From Fibrobacterota bacterium (GTDB taxonomy: Bacteria; Fibrobacterota; Chitinivibrionia; Chitinivibrionales; FEN-1185), in the NCBI GenBank assembly GCA_003165595.1, contig PLWQ01000012.1:122013-186012 (forward strand): 64,000 bases of DNA, given 5' to 3'. Shown here piece by piece: positions 26,355 to 34,829 of the stretch. Numbering within the stretch: position 1 is the first letter of the stretch; every line of letters begins with the position of its first letter. Made by a program: the position numbers and the translations under genes. The notes under the pieces are model-generated. The model saw nothing but the letters and a program-made list of their open reading frames with translations. It ran no database searches and was not told the DNA's origin.

Positions 26355-27938
26355 ATGAAGAAGAAACCGGGTATTCAAAAAGCCGTCGACTACATCAGCG
26401 GCGGCATTGCCTCGGGGATTCTCAAGAACAAGCTCCCGCCGATCAAATCTCTTGCAAGCGCCGCCGACGTCTCTTTCGTTACGATGTGGAAAGCGATCGA
26501 TCACCTCAGATCGCAGGGAATTCTATCGGGAACAAAACAAGGAACCTTCCTTCCCGGCGCGGCCACAACCGTGGATTCGTCGGGAAAAGTTGAATCCCAC
26601 GCCGCTCCCGCCCTTCCACATCTGGCGTTCGAGGCTTTTGAGCCCCTGTGGCAAAAGATGCTCCTCCGGATCAAGAAGGACATTCTCACCGGCAGGTTTC
26701 AGCCGGGCCTCCCCCTGCCTTCCCACAAGGAGCTGCAGGGCCTTTACAATGTATCGTACCCAACGCTCAAAAAAGTGGTGGAAACGCTTTCATCTCAGGG
26801 CATCATCAAGACGTACCAACGCGGATACATGGTGCCGATGCTTTCCAAATCGGAATCAACCGCCCGGATCGTAGCCATCGGATGCGGGTGGGAAGACGGA
26901 ACGCTCTGGATCGATTACCAGGACAAGAACTATTTCCGCATCCTGGAGGCCGAGTGCATTCAGTCGAGACTTTCACTTGACATAGTGGTATACTGCCGTC
27001 AAAAGGGCAAACTCTGCTTTGTCGACTCGATAACCAGGAAACCCTACGACCTTTCGAACGAGAACATCCTCAGCTTTGCGCTCATCGTTGCAAACCTGGA
27101 AATTCATCCTGAGGAAGTCCTCCAAAGACTTCTGATCCTCAGGAAACCGGTTGCCGTTCTTGACGTCGTGGGCGGCTGGGAGGCGTCGTACCGAACCATG
27201 AACAACTACTACCTCCAACTCTTTACCGTCACCATGTCCAAATTTCCGCCGCAACGCGTTGGCCAGTACCTTCTCAACCTCGGCCACAGGAACATCGCAT
27301 TCCTGTCTCCGTTTCACAAGGCGCTTTGGTCGATCATCCGTTACAAAGGCATAGAAGACATGTACCGCGACGCCGGTTACGGCGATACCGTCTTTACTTA
27401 TACGATGGACCGTTACGCGTTTCAGTGGGATTTCCTGCAGGAAAACCACGACAATTCGGAGGACATCGCCGCTCTTGTTGCGGCATATAACAAATGGCAG
27501 AAGTATGCCGACTCCAACTTTTTCAGGAAATTCGGCCACATCAGTTACAACATTTCCAAATATCTCACCGCATGGAATTGCGCAACCGGCGAAATTTATC
27601 ACCGGATGATTCCCCTGTTCAAAAGGGCTCTCGAAAACAGGAGTATCACCGCCTGGGTGCTGGCAAACGACTACTCGGCCACGCTCGCCCTGGACTACCT
27701 CAAGCAGCAACATGTTCGCGTGCCCGAGGACCTCTCGGTAATCTCCTTCGACAACACCCTCGACGCAATGGAATATAAGTTGACATCGTACGATTTCAAC
27801 CTGAACGGCATCGTGAGCATCATGCTGCGGTACGCGCTGCGGCCGTCATCGGTGTCGTCGCCGCGGCGGAAAACCGTGATCGAGGCGGAAGGCGCGATAA
27901 TCGAGAGGCGTTCCACGATGCGCGTCACCTCGAAGTGA
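26355..27938 (+). CDS. Transcriptional regulator with two GntR-type winged helices and a LacI-type sensor domain
   Basis: 527 residues. Residues ~6-68 form one GntR-like winged helix (LPPIKSLASAADVSFVTMWK ... LRSQGILSGTKQGTFL). A second follows at ~99-160 (ILTGRFQPGLPLPSHKELQG ... VVETLSSQGIIKTYQRGYMV). From ~170 the protein resembles a LacI/periplasmic-binding sensor: ARIVAIGCG, GQYLLNLGHRNIAFLSP, WVLANDYSATLALDYL, then VPEDLSVISFDN, the usual C-terminal LacI signature. Each part is a known module, but two GntR-type readers in series ahead of a LacI-type domain is unusual (typical GntR-LacI fusions carry one). It is divergent from the GH95-like/beta-propeller pair and convergent with the five-gene hydrolase operon, so it probably senses a sugar from that polymer. 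The ligand is unknown. Confidence 0.85.
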   Translation: MKKKPGIQKAVDYISGGIASGILKNKLPPIKSLASAADVSFVTMWKAIDHLRSQGILSGTKQGTFLPGAATTVDSSGKVESHAAPALPHLAFEAFEPLWQKMLLRIKKDILTGRFQPGLPLPSHKELQGLYNVSYPTLKKVVETLSSQGIIKTYQRGYMVPMLSKSESTARIVAIGCGWEDGTLWIDYQDKNYFRILEAECIQSRLSLDIVVYCRQKGKLCFVDSITRKPYDLSNENILSFALIVANLEIHPEEVLQRLLILRKPVAVLDVVGGWEASYRTMNNYYLQLFTVTMSKFPPQRVGQYLLNLGHRNIAFLSPFHKALWSIIRYKGIEDMYRDAGYGDTVFTYTMDRYAFQWDFLQENHDNSEDIAALVAAYNKWQKYADSNFFRKFGHISYNISKYLTAWNCATGEIYHRMIPLFKRALENRSITAWVLANDYSATLALDYLKQQHVRVPEDLSVISFDNTLDAMEYKLTSYDFNLNGIVSIMLRYALRPSSVSSPRRKTVIEAEGAIIERRSTMRVTSK

Positions 27939-27964
27939 GGCACCGCGGACCGACGCGCAGAGTC

Positions 27965-29578
27965 CTAGTTCTTCCTGTGGTCGACCGCCATAACCACTAC
28001 CCTATTCAAGATCTCGCGTCCGTCCGCCCGTACCTTCACGACGTAAGTTCCGTTCGCATTTGTCGCGTTGTCAAACAGCGGAATCCTGGTTTCTCCGCCG
28101 TTCACACACCGCGTAACGGCCTTCACGCGCTTGCCGTCCAGCGAATAGAGCACGGCCGAAATTATTCGCGGACCTGCCATTGACGAAAAGTACAGGATTC
28201 CGTTGCACATTGTGGGGCGACCGGACTCGACGGCGGCCCGAGGCGCTTTCTCTACTGCCGACGTCCCGGAATCCGGGTTGTTGGGATTGAGCGGCATGGA
28301 CTTTGACACAGGAATCTGCCTATTGAGCATCTTCTTGGCACAGCCGGCAAGCCGGAGGTACCAGTCGCTGGGCAGGTTGTACCCGTCGGCGTCCAGGGTG
28401 AGCCACCACCCGTCCGACGGCGCAAGTGATTTCTTCGGGCATGCCTTAAGGATGGCGGTGCCTTCGTCGACTTCATCAAACATCGCGCCGTACAGCATTG
28501 TTGCCCCGGCGCTCACGGCATTGTAGGCCTGCTCCCAATAGAAGGTCCCGCCCTTTCGCGGAATTTGATTTTGGGGAGTACTGCCCTGATGCATGTTCGA
28601 CCATGAAAAACCGGGCCAGACCACGGGCAGGTAGTCTTTCCCGAGCCTTTTGCATTCCGCCAGATCGGGCACAATATTGTTTGTTCTCCAGGAGTCCGCG
28701 CCTGCAACGTCGCCGAACCTGCCTACAAACCACGGGCTTATGATGTCCACCGACCTGCACACCGAGTCCCACGGCGAGGCTGCAGTCCGCCAGTTGTCGT
28801 TGACACCGCCCATGATGGTTGCCCGGTACTTGGCTGGCGCGGCCGTCTTGAACCAGTCTATTATTTGTGAAGCTACGTCGCCGGTTATCGAACGGTCGGG
28901 AAAACCGAATCCCCAAACGGACACCAGCGGCTTGCCGTTGTGCTTCAGGTACCGGGGACTTGCCGTCACCTTGAAGGTGTCGACCAGGTACTTCCAGTCG
29001 CTGGTCATGTCGTCAAAGAGCGTGCTGTTGTTCGCGCCGGACACATCGTACATCACGACAAAGACCCTGCCGTAGGTTTCGGCTGCCTGCTTGCAATTGA
29101 GCAAGACCTTGTTTGTAAAGTCGGTCCATCCGATGTGCTTCGGACCGAACCGTTGAACCCACACGCCGTCAATGCCGTAATCCTTCATCCACTTGAAATG
29201 CCGCAGCTCGGTGGCTACCGGATACGAGGAGTTCAGCTTTACCAGGGAGCCGTCGGCGTAATGCATGCTGGTGGGGTAAAGTTCGCTCGCCGCGTACTCG
29301 CTGAAATCGGGAAACAGATCGGTGTTCAGGGACGAATGGACCGGGGTCTGGCTGTTGAACCAGTGAAACCATCCACCGCCCGACCCGTCACCCGGGCATT
29401 CGAACCAACCTTGATAACCGCACATGTACTTGCCCGTAAGCGTCGTCGCGTCGACCGTGTCTTGGGCAATTGTCAATGACACGTCCGCGCCAAGCAGCAC
29501 GAACACGGCCACAAGAATCCCTGACGCTATTGCGGATACCGAAAATCCGGCAGCCATACGAGTGCGCACATCCATCAT
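27965..29578 (-). CDS. Exported GH71/99-like hydrolase with sorting domain
   Basis: 537 residues; AGGAG lies 4 bp before ATG 29578 (a second ATG follows immediately). Signal/anchor segment up to ~39. The region ~45-420 starts LTGKYMCGYQGWFECPGDG and continues GWFHWF, DYGIDGVWVQRFGP, VFVVMYDVSGAN, KPLVSVWGFGFPDR, YLPVVWPGFSWSN and TMLYGAMFDEVDEGTAI, the pattern of GH71/GH99-related TIM-barrel proteins (endo-alpha-mannosidase and alpha-1,3-glucanase relatives; some annotated as xylosidase/arabinosidase). Acidic residues in the MFDEVDEG segment are candidate catalytic residues. A Pro/Asn linker and a C-terminal sorting-like domain (AVLYSLDGKRVKAV ... GTYVVKV) follow. Last gene of the five-gene run from 36398, 93 bp after the porin-like gene. 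Confidence 0.75.
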   Translation of the reverse strand: MMDVRTRMAAGFSVSAIASGILVAVFVLLGADVSLTIAQDTVDATTLTGKYMCGYQGWFECPGDGSGGGWFHWFNSQTPVHSSLNTDLFPDFSEYAASELYPTSMHYADGSLVKLNSSYPVATELRHFKWMKDYGIDGVWVQRFGPKHIGWTDFTNKVLLNCKQAAETYGRVFVVMYDVSGANNSTLFDDMTSDWKYLVDTFKVTASPRYLKHNGKPLVSVWGFGFPDRSITGDVASQIIDWFKTAAPAKYRATIMGGVNDNWRTAASPWDSVCRSVDIISPWFVGRFGDVAGADSWRTNNIVPDLAECKRLGKDYLPVVWPGFSWSNMHQGSTPQNQIPRKGGTFYWEQAYNAVSAGATMLYGAMFDEVDEGTAILKACPKKSLAPSDGWWLTLDADGYNLPSDWYLRLAGCAKKMLNRQIPVSKSMPLNPNNPDSGTSAVEKAPRAAVESGRPTMCNGILYFSSMAGPRIISAVLYSLDGKRVKAVTRCVNGGETRIPLFDNATNANGTYVVKVRADGREILNRVVVMAVDHRKN

Positions 29579-29671
29579 TATTCTCCTTTGGAAAGTTAGC
29601 CGTTTAAATCAAGTCTGCCTCAAGACTCCTTTTTCCGGCAAATCAAAACGCCAACCTGTTGCTTTCCTTCG

Positions 29672-31033
29672 CTAATAACTGAACTGCGCCCTGAGCGTAA
29701 ACTGCCAGTCTCCCAGACTCGGGCACTCTTCGCGCGTGTCCCTGTAATATTGGAGATTCCCTGTTGTGAAGTAATGGGTGCGGCCCACATCACCCATCAC
29801 TTTTAGCCCGTACACAATGGTTCTTTCAAAGTAAATGTCCCAGTACCAGGGATAGTGCGGCGGTTCGTATCCTCCGACGGGCTGGGGTAATTTTGGAGTA
29901 TTGAAATAGACATTTTTGTAGTTGTTGGAATATTTGCTATTGTACCATTCGACTTCGGCGGAAAGCACGTCCAACAACTTGAAAGTGGGGACATTAAATC
30001 CCAACATGATTGGTATCCGCCTCCAGAGCGTGTCGTAGAAGTGGGGATAGTTTTGGGTTCCCAGAATGCACGCCTCGCCATAGAGCTTCAGGTCCTGGTC
30101 GCCAAATATTCTTGGCGCTCCAAAAAGCTGTTTGGGATCGAATGAAAAACGCGCCATGACTTTTGTCGAGGCAAAGGAAGGGTATGAGGTGTCTGAGCTG
30201 ACGATCTCGGTGTCGACACCGTTGACTTGCGTGTGTGTGGTGTCGAACAAAACAACCTGATCTTGCGGATATCGAGGGTGGGTGAGAGCGGAATTAATGG
30301 CAATGAGTCTCGAAAAGCTTACACCGGCACCGACCTCAACAAGGGGATGATTTCCACTGCCGCCTATGCCGTAGCTCGCTACGAGAGAAGGCGTCATGTC
30401 TCCAACCGGATATTGGGTTTCGGCAGTGAACAGCCCATCAATTTTCAAATTACTGATGGGAGTAAACTCCAGGCAAAGTCCTGGGAGCCGCGCGTACACC
30501 GAAGCAAAGCTGTTTATGATATATCCAGGATAAGGCGTGGCTCGGAAAAGGTATTCTCCCAGGCTCTTGACATCATGATTATAGGTATACTTAAAATATC
30601 CCAGAGTTGCTTTCAGAAGCGGTTTATCCAAATCGCCGAATGTGTAGGTACCTTTCATTTGATTCGCATAGAATCTGTAGTACATGTTGTACGAATCAAG
30701 GTCCTGGGCGTATTCCGTTGACGACGAAAGATCGAAAACGCTCTGAGCCAATTCGGCTTCCGTCCCTATATCAATCTGCAACCTCTTGTTCAATGTTGCA
30801 ATTATGTCGAACCCCCCAAAGAAAAAGTTCTGCCATTGATGGTCCAAAATGTCCCAACTGTTTCCATACATGCCCTTCACTATTTCGCCATCCTGGTAAG
30901 CAACGTATCCGGTATAGTCGAAGGTAATGTCGGGCTTTACCGCACTGCAGGGCCTGTGCGCACAGAAAAGAAATGCGATGCCGAGAACCGAAATGTTCAA
31001 TTTCTGCAGAAGGGTGCTTTTGGTTATCACCAT
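29672..31033 (-). CDS. Porin-like outer-membrane protein, paralogue A
   Basis: 453 residues from ATG 31033 (MVITKSTLLQ), with AAAGGATG upstream; the longer ORF has no signal. Signal peptide ~1-30. The mature sequence is rich in alternating strands and aromatic girdles (FDYTGYVAY, FFFGGFDIIATL, YNMYYRFYANQMKG, ATLGYFKYTYNHDVKSLGEY) and ends in Phe-Ser-Tyr, as outer-membrane barrels do. It is clearly paralogous to the protein at 34830: shared segments include LGEYLFR, an RF/RL-x-FDPK block, an ALG/ILG-x-x-NYP block and LDVLS-V/A-E-EW. The family was not recognised by name. Embedded between the GH63-like and GH71/99-like genes, it may pass oligosaccharides across the outer membrane (inference). 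Confidence 0.7.
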   Translation of the reverse strand: MVITKSTLLQKLNISVLGIAFLFCAHRPCSAVKPDITFDYTGYVAYQDGEIVKGMYGNSWDILDHQWQNFFFGGFDIIATLNKRLQIDIGTEAELAQSVFDLSSSTEYAQDLDSYNMYYRFYANQMKGTYTFGDLDKPLLKATLGYFKYTYNHDVKSLGEYLFRATPYPGYIINSFASVYARLPGLCLEFTPISNLKIDGLFTAETQYPVGDMTPSLVASYGIGGSGNHPLVEVGAGVSFSRLIAINSALTHPRYPQDQVVLFDTTHTQVNGVDTEIVSSDTSYPSFASTKVMARFSFDPKQLFGAPRIFGDQDLKLYGEACILGTQNYPHFYDTLWRRIPIMLGFNVPTFKLLDVLSAEVEWYNSKYSNNYKNVYFNTPKLPQPVGGYEPPHYPWYWDIYFERTIVYGLKVMGDVGRTHYFTTGNLQYYRDTREECPSLGDWQFTLRAQFSY

Positions 31034-31207
31034 GTGAAAAACATCCTTTGTTAAGAATTGGTATTGACACTTGCGACACTTGGGCAAAGCGCACAACAGG
31101 CTAGTATCAATAACTCGAGGGCGTCTCCAGGAAGTTTTCTTCGCCTGATATTCACCGCTTGCGGCGTCCCTTGTACAAAATCGGCTGCGACTTTCCGGCG
31201 CCAGAAA

Positions 31208-33016
31208 CTACTTCAGCATGATCTTCTGGAGCCCGCCAACTCTTTCGGAATTCCACTTGATAATGTAGGAGCCGGGCACAAGCATGTGGTTGCTTATTGC
31301 GATAATCCCATTTGCCGTATTAAATTCACCCATGCGCTTCCCGGTAAGGGAATAGAACACGGCATCGACCTTCTGGCACGAACCAAAGGTGAGACTCATG
31401 CCCTGGTTCGAAATGCCGGATACCTTGATCCTGCTGCTTTCCAAGGCGTTGGAACCGAGAGAGTTCAAAGTGCCCACCGGCGAATTGGTCATTGTCATCA
31501 CAATCGTGTGCTTGCCTGTTAGGGTTGCCGGGAAGAAAGGGGCCGTTGAGGCGCCATCCAATGTAAATGACTGGAGATACTTCCCGGGTCCGGTTACTGT
31601 CATGTTAAGGGTATCTTTTCGGTAAATGAAATTGTTGAGCGTCATTGCATTCTTGAAGGTGTCGGGAACAATTGGATCGAACCTGACCCCGTCCACGTCG
31701 AATTTCATCCCAAAAAGCCCGTGAATAACCATGGAGAAGTATCCTGCCGCGCTCCACAACTGACGGTGACCGCCGTCGGGCACACCATCTTCGGGATGAT
31801 AGAATTCCAAGAATTCCTGGCCGTTGGTCGGCTTGTCGGAAGAAGTATTTCGCGTGTCGGGTTTCGCCCAAAGCTGTGCCAATTTATCAATTTGATACAT
31901 GAAAACATTCACGTTTTTCTCTTTCGAAGCGGCCCAGGCATAATATCCCATGACGAACGGCCAGACCATTCCCGTGTGGTAATAATCCGCGTCCTGCGCC
32001 GAAGGACACCCGGTCTTGTAGCACTCCCAGTCCGGGTCCTGAGGATACTGGCACATGACGCCCCATGCGCAGGGAATCGTATTATTTAGAATACTCGCTT
32101 TTTTGGCAGAATCGGCAATATCATAGAGAATCGCAAAAGCATCTGCAAGCCCTTCGTTACGATCGAGCAACGTCGTGCCGTCTTGATACTTTATGTAATA
32201 GTAATAACCTTTCGAAGCATTCCATAACTGCTTGTTGATTGCATTCTTTATTGTCATTGCTCGCGCGTTGAGTGTATCCAGCGTCGCCTGCGATTTCCCG
32301 AGAAGTTTTGCCATGGAATCCGCCACTATCCATGCATGATAGTAAAGCATGTTCGTGCTGCCGCATTTGGTGTTGCCTACCGCCGGTTTAGTCATATCCG
32401 TATAGCTTTGATTGCCCGCAAATGGTTTGGGATACCCGCTGTTCGATTCCATGAAAGACGAGCACCCTCTGTACAAACTATCGGTCTTGTCCAGAACAAT
32501 CCATCCGCCGGCCCCGGCCACTTCGGCCATGGCAAGCGAATTCCTCACAATCGGATACGCGAACGCAAGAAACGATGCATCGCCGGTCACCCGGTAGTAA
32601 GCCCAGGCGCCGGTAGCCCACACAATACCGTCGGTCAGATTCGGCCATCCGCCAAAATGACCGCACACGTCCTGCCGCTGCACAGTCAGATTGTTCCACG
32701 TTGCCGTATTGTAAGTAAATGTGTTTTTCGAAGTGGCAGGATCAAGGTGTGCAGCAGCCATCTCAATGGAATACGAGCCGTCGCGCTCCCACACCTCGTC
32801 CCAGAACGCGCCTGCATTGAAAACTGTGGAGCTGCCGCTCGTGACCGTATTGGTATCGATATTCGCTTTCGAATTCCTAAACGGATTATCGTACTTGGAA
32901 ATTCCGGAGGTAAAGACGAAGTTCTCCGCGTTTGCCGCTCCGGCAACAAGCGCGCCAAACACCATCGTCTTGACAAAGTTCCGGACGAGATACACAAACA
33001 CGACAGTTCGTTTCAC
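31208..33016 (-). CDS. Exported (alpha/alpha)6-barrel glycoside hydrolase, GH63/GH37-like, with sorting domain
   Basis: 602 residues from a GTG start at 33016; AAGGA lies 7 bp upstream and the protein then opens with KRTVVFVYLVRNFVKT and a hydrophobic segment to GAANAEN, a plausible signal. The longer ATG ORF lacks a ribosome site. The barrel (~40-520) includes FWDEVWERDGSYSIEMA, HFGGWPNLTDGIVWATGAWA, LLDRNEGLADAFAILYD and DADYYHTGMVWPFVMGYYAW, a pattern seen in GH63/GH37/GH15-type alpha-glucosidase and trehalase relatives. WERDGS and the NEGLAD/TGMVWP loops are the likely active site. C-terminal sorting-like domain: AVFYSLTGKRMGE ... GSYIIKW. It follows the GH30 gene by 68 bp, separated by a strong hairpin (33040-33074). 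Confidence 0.65.
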   Translation of the reverse strand: MKRTVVFVYLVRNFVKTMVFGALVAGAANAENFVFTSGISKYDNPFRNSKANIDTNTVTSGSSTVFNAGAFWDEVWERDGSYSIEMAAAHLDPATSKNTFTYNTATWNNLTVQRQDVCGHFGGWPNLTDGIVWATGAWAYYRVTGDASFLAFAYPIVRNSLAMAEVAGAGGWIVLDKTDSLYRGCSSFMESNSGYPKPFAGNQSYTDMTKPAVGNTKCGSTNMLYYHAWIVADSMAKLLGKSQATLDTLNARAMTIKNAINKQLWNASKGYYYYIKYQDGTTLLDRNEGLADAFAILYDIADSAKKASILNNTIPCAWGVMCQYPQDPDWECYKTGCPSAQDADYYHTGMVWPFVMGYYAWAASKEKNVNVFMYQIDKLAQLWAKPDTRNTSSDKPTNGQEFLEFYHPEDGVPDGGHRQLWSAAGYFSMVIHGLFGMKFDVDGVRFDPIVPDTFKNAMTLNNFIYRKDTLNMTVTGPGKYLQSFTLDGASTAPFFPATLTGKHTIVMTMTNSPVGTLNSLGSNALESSRIKVSGISNQGMSLTFGSCQKVDAVFYSLTGKRMGEFNTANGIIAISNHMLVPGSYIIKWNSERVGGLQKIMLK

Positions 33017-33039
33017 GAAGTGTTCCTTTTGATTGCAGA

Positions 33040-33074
33040 CCGCCTCCCTTTTCCGATTTTGGAAAGAGGGGCGG
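33040..33074 (-). other. Intercistronic stem-loop in the GH30/GH63-like gap
   Basis: CCGCCTCCCTTTTCC (33040-33054) and GGAAAGAGGGGCGG (33061-33074) pair imperfectly around a 6-base loop in the 68-bp gap between two genes of the same strand. No T-run follows in the direction of transcription. It may be an mRNA processing or stability element that sets the relative amounts of the two gene products. Confidence 0.5.
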
Positions 33075-33084
33075 CCCGAGCAGT

Positions 33085-34800
33085 TTACAGTCTGGCAAGA
33101 GCCCGCATTCTCACGAGATACACGCCTTGAGAAATGCCAAGGTCTCTGGAGAGGCTCACGACGCCATTGGAGACAATGAGTTCTCTCATCAGCTTGCCCT
33201 GAAGATTGTATACCGAGCACATGGTGCGGGTACCTGCGAATTCCCCGGGCAACTCGAACTTGTCGCCTGCGATCTTGAGCGTTCGCGATGATGGAAGGGG
33301 CTCATACTGCCTGGCGGCGGGAAGTGCGTTCACGGCATCGTCCCAGATGCGGAAGCTGGCAAACGACTGCGCCGGCATGGTGGCCTTTACCATCTGGGTT
33401 CCAAGGCGGATCGCCACCGGTGTGACGTTCGTGCTGTTGTTCATCGCCACAACGCCGATGCTCCCGTCATTGGGATTCTTTGTGGCGATCTCGTTGGCTG
33501 CGAAATTTCCCGTCACGTTGAGAAGCTTTGAACCCGGCCGCAAGTAGGCGCTGATATGTTTGAGGCAGTAGTACTGTGAGGTGAGGGTGATGGTCTTTGC
33601 AACGGTGTCCATGGTGATCATGGAGTTTTGGCTCCAGTTCCAGTTGTATCCGGCGCGGCCGTTCTTCTCCAGGATCAGGTTCCACTGCATCGCGCCCACG
33701 CCGCCGTTGGAAATGTAATACTTGATATCAGGGAATGTCTGCGACATCGGATAATCCCAGGTGTTGTCTCCGCCGCCGCACTGCAATTCGGTGGCATACA
33801 GCGGCAGCGTTGGGAATTTGCTGTGAATGTAGGCGATTACGTCTTTGCCCTGATATTGGAAACAGCACGCCTTGATGACCGTGTCGGTGTACGTATCGCG
33901 GAGCATGGGAATGAACATGTTGGTGTCGTTGAGGTTCATGGTAGGCGTCCAGAGCTGGACGTCGGGATGATCGGCTTGCATCCGCGGTGCCAGATAGTTC
34001 TTCATAAAGTCCCGCATCTTGACGCCTGTGGGCCATATCATGGACGGGAACGGCTGGCACGTATACGGCTCATTTTGGAATGCAAGCGCGAAAAATGGAA
34101 TGCCGTAGTTCTTGTACAGGGTGACGGCCTTGGAGAAATAGAGAGCGTAGGACCTAAAGATCGACGTGTCTTGAATGAGCTCGCAATCGGTGGCCGGAAC
34201 CGGGTTGCCGCCGAACCAGGCTTTGTTTTTCTTCATCCAGGCCGGCGCGGTCCACGGGCTGCCCCACACCTTGATGCCGGGGTTAGACACGAGCGCTTTC
34301 TTGATAAAAGCGAGATTCATCGGCTTCTCGCGCTCGATATTGATGTTGTTCATCTGGTAGTCGGCGTAGGTGCCGAAGTTGACGCCGACGGAATCGTCCA
34401 GCGAGTAGCCGTTGAGCGAAAAGTCGCTGCACCCGATGGGCAGGCGGATCATGTTGAACTTGCAGCCGGTGACGGTGTCGAACAGAGCTCTCACCACGGA
34501 ATCCTGCAGTGCCTGGGGAAGCGTATGAAGGGCAACCATTCCCACTTCGTTCGGGCTGCCGCCCCACCCGGCAATGACCTGGTACTTCACCGAGGTATCG
34601 AGTACTATTTCGTTGGCCTGTGATGTGTACGTCGCCCATGTAAGATCTGTTTCGTCAACCCACTTTGCATTCGGGGACGAGGAGCGCCACCGCGCCCGCA
34701 GCGTTGCGTTTGCGGGCATGGCCGCACCTGCGACAAGCGCCAAACAAAGGAACAACACCATTCCGGATTTTTTGCCCCACAATTGTCGTGAACCGCGCAT
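33085..34800 (-). CDS. Exported GH30 glycoside hydrolase with C-terminal sorting domain
   Basis: 571 residues from ATG 34800 (MRGSRQLWGK), with AAGGAGGAG 4 bp upstream; signal peptide ~1-32. The barrel begins at ~70 with YQVIAGWGGSPNE and contains FNMIRLPIGCSDFS and KVWGSPWTAPAWMK. The acid/base is Glu244 in LAFQNEPY and the nucleophile Glu338 in LYATELQCG, both in the expected GH30 positions. A short beta-domain (YLRPGSKLLNV ... MPAQSFASFRIWD) and a sorting-like end (SVYNLQGKLMREL ... GVYLVRM) follow. GWGGSPN differs from the GFGGAFT of the GH30 at 16668, so the two belong to different subgroups and probably cut different linkages. It lies 29 bp downstream of porin-like paralogue B, clearly one transcript. 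Confidence 0.85.
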   Translation of the reverse strand: MRGSRQLWGKKSGMVLFLCLALVAGAAMPANATLRARWRSSSPNAKWVDETDLTWATYTSQANEIVLDTSVKYQVIAGWGGSPNEVGMVALHTLPQALQDSVVRALFDTVTGCKFNMIRLPIGCSDFSLNGYSLDDSVGVNFGTYADYQMNNINIEREKPMNLAFIKKALVSNPGIKVWGSPWTAPAWMKKNKAWFGGNPVPATDCELIQDTSIFRSYALYFSKAVTLYKNYGIPFFALAFQNEPYTCQPFPSMIWPTGVKMRDFMKNYLAPRMQADHPDVQLWTPTMNLNDTNMFIPMLRDTYTDTVIKACCFQYQGKDVIAYIHSKFPTLPLYATELQCGGGDNTWDYPMSQTFPDIKYYISNGGVGAMQWNLILEKNGRAGYNWNWSQNSMITMDTVAKTITLTSQYYCLKHISAYLRPGSKLLNVTGNFAANEIATKNPNDGSIGVVAMNNSTNVTPVAIRLGTQMVKATMPAQSFASFRIWDDAVNALPAARQYEPLPSSRTLKIAGDKFELPGEFAGTRTMCSVYNLQGKLMRELIVSNGVVSLSRDLGISQGVYLVRMRALARL

Positions 34801-34829
34801 AAGCTCCTCCTTGGAGAGATTGGAATTTC

